From the NCBI RefSeq assembly GCF_905397285.1, contig NZ_CAJPUX010000001.1:1240001-1304000 (forward strand): a DNA stretch of 64,000 nucleotides, given 5' to 3'. The translations under genes were made by a program, and so were the position numbers. Source of the DNA: Cupriavidus plantarum. GTDB taxonomy: Bacteria > Pseudomonadota > Gammaproteobacteria > Burkholderiales > Burkholderiaceae. The first letter of the stretch is position 1. Each line of letters begins with the position of its first letter. This document shows, piece by piece, positions 16,181-24,367 of this stretch. The notes beneath the pieces are model-generated. The model made no database searches, had not been told where the DNA came from, and was given only the letters and a program-made list of their open reading frames with translations.

Positions 16181-16215
16181 CCACCCTTGCCGCACCGGAC
16201 GTGACGCCCGGGTGG
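16181..16215 (+). promoter_or_regulatory. leader hairpin before rpsF, candidate S6:S18 autoregulatory site
   Basis: CCACCC (16181-16186) pairs with GGGTGG (16210-16215), enclosing a loop that contains CCGCACCGG. In many bacteria the rpsF leader carries an RNA structure bound by the S6:S18 complex for feedback control. Position and shape agree, but I have not matched it to a covariance model. Confidence 0.45.
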
Positions 16216-16236
16216 CTACATCCAAAAGGAGCGTCA

Positions 16237-16611
16237 ATGCGTCATTACGAAATCGTCTTTATCGTCCACCCGGACCAGAGCGAACAGGTCCCGGCGATGA
16301 TCGAGCGCTACAAGCAGCTCGTGACCTCGCAAAACGGTCAAGTTCATCGCGTGGAAGACTGGGGCCGCCGTCAGATGGCCTACATGATCCAGAAGCTGGC
16401 CAAGGCTCACTACGTTTGCCTGAACATCGAATGCGGCAAGGACACCCTGGCCGAGCTCGAGCACGCCTTCAAGTTCAATGACGCCGTGCTGCGTCACCTG
16501 ATCGTGCAGACCAAGAAGGCTGAAACCGCTCCTTCGCCGATGATGAAGGAAGTGCAGCGCGAAGAAGCCCGCAAGGCCGCGCAAACGACCACGGAAGGCC
16601 AGGCCGCCTGA
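16237..16611 (+). CDS. rpsF: 30S ribosomal protein S6
   Basis: A 124-residue ribosomal protein beginning [19 protein letters not shown], the typical S6 start, with the [18 protein letters not shown] core. It pairs with S18 on the platform of the small subunit. AAAGGAG stands seven bases before the ATG at 16237; upstream codons in the same frame are leader. It is the first gene of the rpsF-priB-rpsR-rplI operon, 35 bases before priB. Confidence 0.97.
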   Translation: MRHYEIVFIVHPDQSEQVPAMIERYKQLVTSQNGQVHRVEDWGRRQMAYMIQKLAKAHYVCLNIECGKDTLAELEHAFKFNDAVLRHLIVQTKKAETAPSPMMKEVQREEARKAAQTTTEGQAA

Positions 16612-16646
16612 GTGCGGACTGCGGTGCCAGCGGAAGGGCGGGCGCG

Positions 16647-16961
16647 GTGAACCAGATCCGGTTATCCGCGACGCTCGTCGAACGCGACGTCCTTCGCTAC
16701 ACGCCAGCCGGCGTCCCCGTCGTCAACTGCATCCTGCAGCATGCCGGCGAGGTCGTGGAAGCGGCAACGCCGCGGCAGGTGGAGTTCGCGATCGCCGCGA
16801 TGGGAATCGGCCCGGTGGGCAGGCAACTGGAGCGCATGCCGCTCGGTACGCTGCTCGACTGCGAAGGCTTCCTGGCGCGCAAGCACCGCAACAGCAAGAC
16901 GCTGGTCTTTCACATCATTGGATGTACGGCATTCGAAGAGAGTGCATTCGAAAAGGATTGA
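16647..16961 (+). CDS. priB: primosomal replication protein N (PriB)
   Basis: A 104-residue single-domain OB-fold protein with a GTG start. It is similar to SSB (LSATLVERDVLRYTPAGVP at the N-terminus) and helps PriA reload DnaB at stalled replication forks by binding single-stranded DNA. Its place between rpsF and rpsR is the standard arrangement in beta- and gamma-proteobacteria. The gap to rpsR is only three bases, so translation is probably coupled. Confidence 0.95.
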   Translation: MNQIRLSATLVERDVLRYTPAGVPVVNCILQHAGEVVEAATPRQVEFAIAAMGIGPVGRQLERMPLGTLLDCEGFLARKHRNSKTLVFHIIGCTAFEESAFEKD

Positions 16962-16964
16962 ATC

Positions 16965-17243
16965 ATGGCATTCGTCAAACGTGACAACAAGAACAAGAAG
17001 CGCTTCCAGCAACAGAACCCGCTGTTCAAGCGCAAGCGCTTCTGCCGCTTCACCGTGGCAGGTGTGGAACAGATCGACTACAAGGATCTGGACACGCTGA
17101 AGGACTTCATCGGCGACAACGGCAAGATCACGCCGGCTCGCCTGACCGGTACCAAGGCGCACTATCAGCGTCAGCTCGACACGGCCATCAAGCGCGCGCG
17201 TTTCCTCGCGCTGCTGCCGTACACCGACCTGCACAAGAACTGA
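16965..17243 (+). CDS. rpsR: 30S ribosomal protein S18
   Basis: A 92-residue basic ribosomal protein. [21 protein letters not shown], spread over residues 21-41, and the C-terminal [15 protein letters not shown] are the S18 signatures. It binds S6 and 16S rRNA on the platform. It lies three bases after priB and 31 bases before rplI in the same operon. Confidence 0.97.
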   Translation: MAFVKRDNKNKKRFQQQNPLFKRKRFCRFTVAGVEQIDYKDLDTLKDFIGDNGKITPARLTGTKAHYQRQLDTAIKRARFLALLPYTDLHKN

Positions 17244-17274
17244 TCGTCCCCAGGACCGCAAGGAGAAATACACG

Positions 17275-17727
17275 ATGCAAGTCATTCTGCTGGAAAAAGT
17301 CATCAACCTGGGCAACCTCGGTGACATCGTTCGCGTCAAGGACGGTTACGCACGTAACTTCCTGATCCCGTCGAAGAAGGCCCGCCGCGCCACCGACACC
17401 GCAATCGCCGAATTCGAAGCGAAGCGCGCCGAGCTGGAAAAGGCCGCTGCCGAGAAGCTGGCCGCCGCGCAAGCCGAAGGCGAGAAGCTGAACGGCCTGA
17501 CCGTTCAACTGACCCAGAAGTCGGGTGTGGACGGCCGTCTGTTCGGTTCCGTGACCAACGCCGACATCGCCGAAGCACTGGGTACCCAGGGCTTCAAGGT
17601 CGAGAAGGCGCAAGTGCGTCTGCCGAACGGCCCGCTGAAGGTCGTGGGCGACCACCCGGTGACCGTCTCGCTGCACACCGATGTGGTGGTGGACGTGACC
17701 GTGTCGGTGCTGGGCGAGCACGTCTAA
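17275..17727 (+). CDS. rplI: 50S ribosomal protein L9
   Basis: A 150-residue protein with the N-terminal rRNA-binding domain ([17 protein letters not shown], then [12 protein letters not shown]), a long charged connecting helix at residues 45-75 and a C-terminal globular domain. It stabilises the L1 side of the large subunit. Last gene of the operon; AAGGAGA precedes its ATG and a strong terminator follows the stop by 48 bases. Confidence 0.97.
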   Translation: MQVILLEKVINLGNLGDIVRVKDGYARNFLIPSKKARRATDTAIAEFEAKRAELEKAAAEKLAAAQAEGEKLNGLTVQLTQKSGVDGRLFGSVTNADIAEALGTQGFKVEKAQVRLPNGPLKVVGDHPVTVSLHTDVVVDVTVSVLGEHV

Positions 17728-17774
17728 GCATTGTCCGGAGCGGCCGCGTCACGGCGCGGCCGATCGATAAAAAA

Positions 17775-17808
17775 GGCAGGGGCCAGGCTCCTGCCTTTTT
17801 TGTTTTTG
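17775..17808 (+). terminator. intrinsic terminator of the rpsF operon
   Basis: GGCAGG (17775-17780) pairs with CCTGCC (17790-17795), then TTTTTTGTTTTT. The T tract occupies the place of the -35 region of the dnaB promoter. Confidence 0.87.
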
Positions 17809-17815
17809 CGCCCGT

Positions 17816-17821
17816 TATAAT
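17816..17821 (+). promoter_or_regulatory. -10 box of dnaB, probable leaderless transcript
   Basis: TATAAT is a perfect -10 hexamer only eight bases before the dnaB ATG at 17830, so the transcript would start at or within about two bases of the start codon. There is no Shine-Dalgarno sequence (the bases before ATG are CCCACCCC). The -35 position falls in the rplI terminator T tract. Confidence 0.7.
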
Positions 17822-17829
17822 CCCACCCC

Positions 17830-19221
17830 ATGAACGCGCCCGCCGCCGATCCCCAACTCGACAGTCTCAAGGTTCCTCCGCATTCGATCGAAGCCGAACA
17901 ATCGGTTCTCGGTGGCCTGCTGCTGGACAACGCCGCATGGGACCGCATCGCGGACTTCCTGTCGGAATCCGACTTCTACCGATTCGACCATCGCGTCATC
18001 TTCCAGAGCATCGCGCGCCTGATCGCCGCGACCAAGCCCGCGGACGTGATTACCGTCTACGAGATGCTGCAGGTGGCCGGCAAGGCCGAGGAAGTCGGCG
18101 GCCTGGCGTATCTGAATTCGCTGGCGCAGAACACGCCGAGCGCGGCCAATATCCGGCGCTACGCGGAAATCGTCCGCGAACGCTCGGTGCTGCGCAAGCT
18201 CGTGACCGTGGCCGACGATATCGCGTCGGCGGCGTTCGCGCCCAAGGGCCGCGAAGTCCGCGAGCTGCTCGACGAGGCGGAATCGAAGGTCTTCGCGATC
18301 GCCGAAGAAGGCTCGCGCGGCCAGCAGGGTTTCCAGGAAATCCAGCCGCTGCTGACGCAGGTGGTCGAGCGGATCGACGAGCTCTATCACCGCGACTCGA
18401 CGTCCGACGTCACGGGTGTGCCGACGGGCTTCATCGATCTCGACCGCATGACCAGCGGCATGCAGGCGGGCGACCTGATCATCGTGGCCGGCCGCCCCTC
18501 GATGGGCAAGACCGCGTTCTCGCTGAATATCGGCGAGCACGTCGCCGTGGAGCAGGGCCTGCCCGTGGCGGTGTTCTCGATGGAAATGGCGGGCACGCAG
18601 CTGGCCATGCGTATGCTCGGCTCGGTGGGCCGGCTGGACCAGCACCGGTTGCGGACGGGTCGTCTGCTCGACGAGGACTGGCCGCGCCTGACCCATGCGA
18701 TCCAGCGCATGAACGATGCGCAGCTGTTCATCGACGAGACGCCCGCGCTGAATCCCATGGAACTGCGCGCGCGCTCGCGCCGTCTGGCGCGGCAATGCGG
18801 CCAGCTGGGCCTGATCATCATCGACTACCTCCAGCTGATGTCCGGCTCGGGCGGCGGCGAGAACCGCGCGACCGAAATCTCGGAGATCTCGCGTTCGCTG
18901 AAGGGGCTGGCCAAGGAACTCAACTGTCCGGTCATCGCGCTGTCCCAGCTGAACCGAAGCCTGGAACAGCGGCCGAACAAGCGCCCCGTGATGTCCGATC
19001 TGCGGGAATCGGGCGCTATCGAACAGGATGCCGACGTGATCCTGTTCATCTACCGGGACGAGGTGTATAACCCGGATTCGCAGGACAAGGGAACGGCCGA
19101 GATCATCATCGGCAAGCAGCGTAACGGTCCCATCGGCACCGTGCGCCTGACCTTCCTGGGTCAGTTCACCAAGTTCGACAACTTCTCTGGCGGCCCGGCG
19201 TTTTTCGATAACGACACCTGA
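17830..19221 (+). CDS. dnaB: replicative DNA helicase DnaB
   Basis: A 463-residue hexameric helicase that unwinds DNA ahead of the replisome. The N-terminal domain (residues about 20-120) begins PPHSIEAEQSVLGGLLLD and is followed by a linker. The RecA-like motor has Walker A GRPSMGKTAF near residues 220-229, the Walker B IIIDYLQLM, and SQLNRSLEQR with the arginine-containing later motifs. No intein is present, as the length is normal. Predicted to be read from a leaderless mRNA. Confidence 0.97.
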   Translation: MNAPAADPQLDSLKVPPHSIEAEQSVLGGLLLDNAAWDRIADFLSESDFYRFDHRVIFQSIARLIAATKPADVITVYEMLQVAGKAEEVGGLAYLNSLAQNTPSAANIRRYAEIVRERSVLRKLVTVADDIASAAFAPKGREVRELLDEAESKVFAIAEEGSRGQQGFQEIQPLLTQVVERIDELYHRDSTSDVTGVPTGFIDLDRMTSGMQAGDLIIVAGRPSMGKTAFSLNIGEHVAVEQGLPVAVFSMEMAGTQLAMRMLGSVGRLDQHRLRTGRLLDEDWPRLTHAIQRMNDAQLFIDETPALNPMELRARSRRLARQCGQLGLIIIDYLQLMSGSGGGENRATEISEISRSLKGLAKELNCPVIALSQLNRSLEQRPNKRPVMSDLRESGAIEQDADVILFIYRDEVYNPDSQDKGTAEIIIGKQRNGPIGTVRLTFLGQFTKFDNFSGGPAFFDNDT

Positions 19222-19253
19222 GCCCTTCCAAACCTGTAAAATATTGCGTTTTT

Positions 19254-19281
19254 ATGACAGCCGCTCCGACGCGGCTGTCAT
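19254..19281 (+). promoter_or_regulatory. perfect 11-pair hairpin in front of the phosphate transporter operon
   Basis: ATGACAGCCGC and GCGGCTGTCAT enclose TCCGAC. It lies 27 bases before the start of the DUF47 gene and 33 bases after dnaB. No T tract follows on either strand, so it is more likely a leader structure or a weak barrier than a terminator. Confidence 0.45.
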
Positions 19282-19307
19282 GCCATCGCACGCAACAAGG
19301 ACATTTC

Positions 19308-19934
19308 ATGTTCGGCCGATTCATGCCCACCGAGGGCAAGTTCTTCGAATACTTCAACCAGCACGCGGATTGCGCGGTCACGGCGGCCCACGAGCTCGAG
19401 GCGCTCGTCAACGACCTGCCCAACGCCGAGGCCCATGCGCGGCGCGTGCAGGCCACCGAGAAGAAGGCGGACCGCATCACCCACGATACCGTGGACCTGC
19501 TGCACAAGACGTTCATCACGCCGCTCGACCGGGACGAGATCCACAAGCTCATCACGACCATGGACGACATCCTCGACCTGATGGAAGACGTGGCCGAGAC
19601 GATCTCGCTGTACGACGTGACCACCATCACCGACGAGGCCCGCCGCCTTGCGGCGATCTGCGTGCAGTGCTGCGATCAGGTCAAGATCGCGGTGGCGCTG
19701 CTCGAGGACATGGGTAACGCCAGCACGATCCTCAAGACCGCCCAGCAGATCGATCAGCTCGAGTCCGAGGCGGACCGCGTGATGCGCTCGGCCATGTCGA
19801 AGCTCTTCCGCGAGGAAACCGACGTCAAGCGCCTGATCAAGCTGAAGGCGATCTACGAGCAGCTCGAGTCGATCACCGACAAGTGCGAGGACGTGGCCAA
19901 CATCATCGAAGGCATCGTCCTGGAAAACGCATAA
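19308..19934 (+). CDS. DUF47 / PhoU-like protein linked to phosphate transport
   Basis: A 208-residue, almost wholly helical protein with the PhoU-like repeat pattern (TEKKADRITHDTVDLLHKTFITPLDR-type segments around residues 55-80, and EADRVMRSAMSKLF in the second half). Family members act with Pit phosphate transporters, probably as regulators or metal-binding accessory proteins. I chose the ATG at 19308 because the sequence upstream is the hairpin and leader. It is 13 bases ahead of the transporter gene, so the two form an operon. Confidence 0.9.
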   Translation: MFGRFMPTEGKFFEYFNQHADCAVTAAHELEALVNDLPNAEAHARRVQATEKKADRITHDTVDLLHKTFITPLDRDEIHKLITTMDDILDLMEDVAETISLYDVTTITDEARRLAAICVQCCDQVKIAVALLEDMGNASTILKTAQQIDQLESEADRVMRSAMSKLFREETDVKRLIKLKAIYEQLESITDKCEDVANIIEGIVLENA

Positions 19935-19947
19935 GGCGCCGCACCGC

Positions 19948-20958
19948 ATGCAAACCATTCAAATGAGCTTGTGGGTGATCGGCTTGCTGGTCGCGCTCGC
20001 GTTGCTGTTCGACTTCATGAACGGCTTCCACGATGCGGCCAACTCGATCGCGACGGTCGTCTCCACCGGCGTGCTCAAGCCGCACCACGCGGTGGCCATG
20101 GCAGCCATGTGCAATGTTGTGGCCATCTTCATCTTCCACCTGAAGGTAGCGGCCACGGTCGGCACGGGCACGATCGACGTCCATATCGTTGACCACTACG
20201 TGGTGTTCGGCGCGCTGGTCGGGGCCATCGTGTGGAACCTGATCACGTGGTACTACGGCATTCCGTCGTCATCCTCGCACGCGCTGATCGGCGGGCTGGT
20301 TGGCGCCGCGGTGGCGAAGGCCGGTACCGGCGCGCTGGTCGGCGGCGGTCTGTTGAAGACCGTGGCATTCATCCTGATCTCGCCGCTGCTGGGTTTCCTG
20401 CTCGGTTCGCTGATGATGGTCATCGTCGGCTGGACGTTCTTCCGTACGCCGCCGTCGCGCGTGGACCGCTGGTTCCGCCGTCTGCAGCTGGTGTCGGCAT
20501 CGCTGTACAGCCTCGGCCACGGCGGTAACGACGCGCAGAAGACCATCGGCATCATCTGGATGCTGCTCATCGCTAGCGGCCACGTGGCCGCCGGCGGCGG
20601 CGAGCCGCCTGCCTGGGTGATCGTGAGCTGCTATGTGGCGATCGGCATGGGCACGCTGTTCGGCGGCTGGCGGATCGTGCGGACGATGGGTCAGAAGATC
20701 ACGAAGCTGAAGCCCGTCGGCGGTTTCTGCGCGGAGACCGGTGGCGCGATGACGCTGTTCATCGCTTCGGCGCTGGGCGTGCCGGTGTCGACGACTCATA
20801 CCATCACCGGCGCCATCGTCGGCGTAGGGTCGGCGCAGAAGATGTCCGCGGTGCGCTGGGGCGTGGCGGGCAACATCGTCTGGGCATGGGTGCTGACGAT
20901 CCCCGCGTCGGCGTTCATGGCCGCCATCGCATGGTGGATCGGCAAACACATCCTCTGA
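19948..20958 (+). CDS. pit: low-affinity inorganic phosphate transporter (PiT family)
   Basis: A 336-residue inner-membrane transporter taking up phosphate, as metal-phosphate with a proton in the family. Both PiT signatures are present: FDFMNGFHDAANSIATVVSTG near residues 22-42 and LGHGGNDAQKTIGIIW near 190-205. An SSSSHALIGG segment and its repeat STTHTITGAIVG show the inverted internal duplication. About ten hydrophobic helices can be counted. It is shorter than E. coli PitA because the central cytoplasmic loop is small. Confidence 0.94.
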   Translation: MQTIQMSLWVIGLLVALALLFDFMNGFHDAANSIATVVSTGVLKPHHAVAMAAMCNVVAIFIFHLKVAATVGTGTIDVHIVDHYVVFGALVGAIVWNLITWYYGIPSSSSHALIGGLVGAAVAKAGTGALVGGGLLKTVAFILISPLLGFLLGSLMMVIVGWTFFRTPPSRVDRWFRRLQLVSASLYSLGHGGNDAQKTIGIIWMLLIASGHVAAGGGEPPAWVIVSCYVAIGMGTLFGGWRIVRTMGQKITKLKPVGGFCAETGGAMTLFIASALGVPVSTTHTITGAIVGVGSAQKMSAVRWGVAGNIVWAWVLTIPASAFMAAIAWWIGKHIL

Positions 20959-20961
20959 GGA

Positions 20962-21720
20962 TTACTGCTTGTTGGCGAAGGCCGCGATCGGATCGTCGGC
21001 CTCGTCGTTGACGGGCGGCGGCGTAGCCGGTCCCGGGGTGGCCGGCACGGGTATGGTTGGGGCAGGCTGGATCGAAGGCCCCGGCTCCGGCGCCCCGAGG
21101 CTGTTGGCCGCCACCACGCGACGCGCGCCGTTGTAGCGCGATGCCCAGTAGGACTTGCCCATGTCCTCCAGCCGGACCGTGCCCCCCGTGGCGGGCGCGT
21201 GCACGAACCGGTTCTGTCCCACATAGATCCCCACATGAGAATTGGCGCGGCCCGTCGTGTTGAAGAACACGAGGTCGCCGGACGCGACTTCGCTGCGATC
21301 CAGCGACGTGCCGCGCGTGCCCATCTGCTCGGTCGTGCGGGGGAGCGTCACGCGGGCGGCGCGCTGCACGACATAGCGCACGAGGCCGCTGCAATCGAAT
21401 CCGGAGTCGGGCGTATTGCCGCCGTAACGGTAGGGGGTGCCGACCAGCGACATCGCCTGGATCGAGATTTCCTCGAGTCCGGCGGTAGGGTCGTTCATGG
21501 GCTTGCCAGGCGCGCGCGGTACGGACCCGTGGCGCGTCGGCGCGGGACCGGCGCAGGCCGCCAGCAGCAGGGCGGCCGCCAGGACGGCGGGTAGAAGAGA
21601 GCGGGAACGGACCGGGGAGTGGATCTCGGGGATTTCCCGGATCTCGCCGATCTCGCGGATCTCGCGGAACTCGCGGATCTCGGACGGGGTCTTGTTATCG
21701 CGCTGCGGCATCGTCGTCAA
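20962..21720 (-). CDS. NlpC/P60 cell-wall hydrolase, lipoprotein
   Basis: A 252-residue predicted lipoprotein. The catalytic domain runs from about residue 85 to 195 with Cys110 in GFDCSGLVRYV, His162 in NSHVGIYVG and His174, the triad of NlpC/P60 endopeptidases that cut peptide stems of peptidoglycan. A lipobox LLLAAC ends at Cys56. Unusually, residues 14-33 before the signal peptide are an EIR-type repeat (EIREFREIREIGEIREIPEI), placing a charged tract in front of the hydrophobic core. The C-terminus is Pro-rich. No start codon exists between the repeat and the signal core, so the long N-terminus seems real. Confidence 0.88.
   Translation of the reverse strand: MTTMPQRDNKTPSEIREFREIREIGEIREIPEIHSPVRSRSLLPAVLAAALLLAACAGPAPTRHGSVPRAPGKPMNDPTAGLEEISIQAMSLVGTPYRYGGNTPDSGFDCSGLVRYVVQRAARVTLPRTTEQMGTRGTSLDRSEVASGDLVFFNTTGRANSHVGIYVGQNRFVHAPATGGTVRLEDMGKSYWASRYNGARRVVAANSLGAPEPGPSIQPAPTIPVPATPGPATPPPVNDEADDPIAAFANKQ
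21620..21685 (-). repeat. imperfect 9-bp repeat coding for Glu-Ile-Arg units
   Basis: The motif GATCTCG(C/G)(C/G) and variants recurs about seven times in the 5' part of the NlpC/P60 gene. Short repeats of this type are prone to slippage in multiples of three codons, which would change only the length of the charged tract. Confidence 0.65.
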
Positions 21721-21774
21721 TTGTGCCGGCAGCGCATCGACCCATTGGCGCCGGGGCCAATGACGCCGCGCGCG

Positions 21775-22257
21775 TTACCAGCGCAGCTGGGCGTTGCGAG
21801 TGCCGGTACTGATCTTCATGGTCTTGGGCTGACCCTTGTAACTGGCCTCGATATTGTAACTGCCTTCCGGCGCACGTATCAGGCAGCGCGGGCCGCCCGC
21901 CTTGAACGTCGCGACCTCCTGACCGTCGTCCATCGTCAGCCTGACATCCACGTCGGAAAGATATTCGCCGCTCGGGCCCTGCGTGAACAGGATGCCCATG
22001 TTGAAGCTTTTCTCCTGAGCCGCCAGCCGCGTGCGTTCGTCCTCCGCGACACCGCCGCAGACGTAGCTGACCGGACCCATCGTGCGGACGACCATCTCGT
22101 CGGCCGCGCGGGCGTCACGCCAGGTGAGGGCGCAGGCCACGACGGTGCCGAGCACGGCCGCGATTGCGATACGGCGGCGCCGCGCGGCGCGCGCGCTATG
22201 CGAAAACAGCGTGCGGCTGCCCGGCAGATACTGGTTGAATGGCTCCTGCTTGTGCAT
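21775..22257 (-). CDS. exported unknown protein with carboxypeptidase-regulatory-like beta domain
   Basis: A 160-residue protein. A basic stretch (ARRRRIAIAAVL) and a hydrophobic segment near residues 25-50 form a signal peptide or anchor, ending near ALTWRDARA. The rest reads as a beta-sandwich: DVDVRLTMDDGQEVATF, then GGPRCLIRAPEGSYNIEASYKG, the typical pattern of carboxypeptidase-regulatory-like (transthyretin-type) domains. Two cysteines (YVCGG and RCLI) could form a disulphide in the periplasm. GGGAGG precedes the ATG at 22257. The function is unknown. It sits between the NlpC/P60 and PhoH genes on the same strand. Confidence 0.72.
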   Translation of the reverse strand: MHKQEPFNQYLPGSRTLFSHSARAARRRRIAIAAVLGTVVACALTWRDARAADEMVVRTMGPVSYVCGGVAEDERTRLAAQEKSFNMGILFTQGPSGEYLSDVDVRLTMDDGQEVATFKAGGPRCLIRAPEGSYNIEASYKGQPKTMKISTGTRNAQLRW

Positions 22258-22365
22258 CGACGCCTCCCGGGAATCTTTTTGATTACACTTGGGCATCCTA
22301 TCCGGAACAAACCGACTTGGCTGTCGGCAAACGGCCTACGCCGTTTGCCGGACAGCGCCCCGGGT

Positions 22366-24105
22366 TTACAGCACGTCGGCGGCGTGGTCGGCCAGCCGCG
22401 AGCGTTCGCCGCGAGCCAGCGTGACATGCCCGCTGTGGCTCCATCCCTTGAAGCGATCCACCACGTAGGTCAGGCCCGACGAGCCTTCCGTCAGGTATGG
22501 CGTGTCGATCTGCGCGATATTGCCGAGGCAGACGATCTTCGTACCCGGACCCGCGCGCGTGACGAGCGTCTTCATCTGCTTCGGCGTCAGGTTCTGCGCC
22601 TCGTCGATGATCACGAACTTGTTCACGAACGTGCGGCCGCGCATGAAGTTCATGCTCTTGACCTTGATGCGCGAGCGAATCAGCTCCTGCGTGGCCGCGC
22701 GGCCCCATTCACCGGCGCTGTCGTCGCTCTTCTGCAGGACTTCGAGGTTGTCGTCGAAGGCACCCATCCACGGCTGCATCTTCTCTTCCTCGGTACCGGG
22801 CAGGAAGCCGATATCCTCGCCGACGGGCACCGTCGCGCGCGTGACGATGATCTCGTTGTATAGCTTCTGGTCGAGCACCTGCTCCAGGCCCGAGGCGAGC
22901 GCGAGTAGCGTCTTGCCCGTACCGGCCTGCCCCAGCAGCGTGACGAAGTCGATGTCCGGGCTCATCAGCAGGTTCAGCGCGAAGTTCTGCTCGCGGTTTC
23001 GCGCGGTCACGCTCCACACGTTGTTCTTGTTGTGCGTGTAGTCCTTGAGGGTCTGCAGCAGCGCCGTCTTGCCGTTGATCTCCTTGACCTGCGCATACAG
23101 CGGCAGGCTGCCGTCCATCGGCTCCAGGTAGACGAACTGGTTCACGAGGAACGACGGCACGAGCGGGCCGGTCAGGCGATAGAACATCGCGCCGGACTTC
23201 GGATCCTGCCAGCTCTCCACGCCCTTGCCATGCCGTGCCCAGAAGTCATTGGGCAGTTGCATCACGCCCGCGTAGAGCAGGTCCTTGTCTTCCAGAACCT
23301 GGTCGTTGAAGTAGTCCTCCGCCGGCAGGCCGAGCGCGCGCGCCTTGATGCGCATGTTGATGTCCTTGGACACCAGCACGACCTGACGTTCGGGATGTTG
23401 TTGCTGCAGCGCGCTGACCACGCCGAGAATCTGGTTGTCCGCCTTGCCCTGCGGCAGGCCTTCCGGCAGCTTGATGTCGTTGAGCGTGGTCTGGAAGAAC
23501 AGCTTGCCCGCGGCGTCCCGGTTGCCGAGCTTGGCGAGCGGCAGGCCTTCGTCGAGCACGCCGTCCGTGCCGCCGACCAGCGCGTCGAGCGTGCGGCTGA
23601 CGGTCCGCGCGTTGCGCGCGACTTCGCTCATCCCCTTCTTGTGGTTGTCCAGTTCCTCGAGCGTCATCATCGGTAGATAGATGTCGTGCTCTTCGAAGCG
23701 GAATAGCGAGCTGGGGTCGTGCATCAGCACGTTGGTGTCGAGCACGAACAGCTTGCTCGGGCCCTCCAGCTTGCGCGCGCGCCGCGTCGGGCCGGTAGCC
23801 GGCTTGACGAGGCTGACGGGCGCGGCCGGCGTGGTGGAGGGCGGCGCCACCGGTGCATCCGTGGTGCGTGCACGCGACGTCGTGCCGGCGCGCGCGCGGG
23901 TCGCGGGCGCCTTGTTGTCCGCGGTCGGCGCGGTCTCCGCCGACCTGGTACCCGTGTTGCCGGTCTCGAGCAGCGCTACGCGCTCGAGCACCGGCACCGG
24001 TTTTTTACCCTGCGTCGCGGCTTTGGCCTTGGGCAATGTGACCGGAGCGAACTCGCTCGGGTCCAGCAGTTGGGCAGGCTTGGCGGGCATGGTAGGCAGC
24101 GGCAT
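22366..24105 (-). CDS. PIN-PhoH fusion protein (PhoH2/YlaK type)
   Basis: A 579-residue cytoplasmic protein with three parts. The first 110 residues are a low-complexity Ala/Thr/Pro/Arg-rich tail. A PIN nuclease-like domain follows (FVLDTNVLMHDPSS near residues 119-132, LEELDNHKKG with its acidic residues). A PhoH ATPase comes last, with Walker A GQAGTGKTLLAL near residues 390-400, FVIIDEAQNLTPKQ as Walker B and the GSSGLTYVVDRFKG end. PhoH2 proteins studied elsewhere have sequence-specific RNA helicase and RNase activity. The long disordered N-terminus is an addition to the usual 430-470-residue form. Confidence 0.93.
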   Translation of the reverse strand: MPLPTMPAKPAQLLDPSEFAPVTLPKAKAATQGKKPVPVLERVALLETGNTGTRSAETAPTADNKAPATRARAGTTSRARTTDAPVAPPSTTPAAPVSLVKPATGPTRRARKLEGPSKLFVLDTNVLMHDPSSLFRFEEHDIYLPMMTLEELDNHKKGMSEVARNARTVSRTLDALVGGTDGVLDEGLPLAKLGNRDAAGKLFFQTTLNDIKLPEGLPQGKADNQILGVVSALQQQHPERQVVLVSKDINMRIKARALGLPAEDYFNDQVLEDKDLLYAGVMQLPNDFWARHGKGVESWQDPKSGAMFYRLTGPLVPSFLVNQFVYLEPMDGSLPLYAQVKEINGKTALLQTLKDYTHNKNNVWSVTARNREQNFALNLLMSPDIDFVTLLGQAGTGKTLLALASGLEQVLDQKLYNEIIVTRATVPVGEDIGFLPGTEEEKMQPWMGAFDDNLEVLQKSDDSAGEWGRAATQELIRSRIKVKSMNFMRGRTFVNKFVIIDEAQNLTPKQMKTLVTRAGPGTKIVCLGNIAQIDTPYLTEGSSGLTYVVDRFKGWSHSGHVTLARGERSRLADHAADVL

Positions 24106-24151
24106 GCTTGGCTTTCCTTTCAGGGACGACGGCGGGGGGATGATGAGGACA

Positions 24152-24193
24152 ACAAAAAAGCCGCCATACCTGCATGACAGGAAGGGCGGCTTT
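24152..24193 (-). terminator. intrinsic terminator after bcp
   Basis: AAAGCCGCC and GGCGGCTTT form the stem, with an internal hairpin CCTG/CAGG; on the minus strand the hairpin is followed by TTTTTTGTT. It separates bcp from the PIN-PhoH gene. Confidence 0.82.
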
Positions 24194-24367
24194 CGTGGTG
24201 TCCCGGGGGGCGACGCGTGATGGTCCGTGACACGGCAGGTCTGCCTCCGGCCCTTGGCGCTAGGCGCCTTGGCCAGTCAGCTGAAACGGCGTGGCAACTG
24301 TGATCGGAACGCATTACGGGCCAATGTATCCGAACGATTTCGGTTTGGCAATCGTCCCCGTTGCGAA

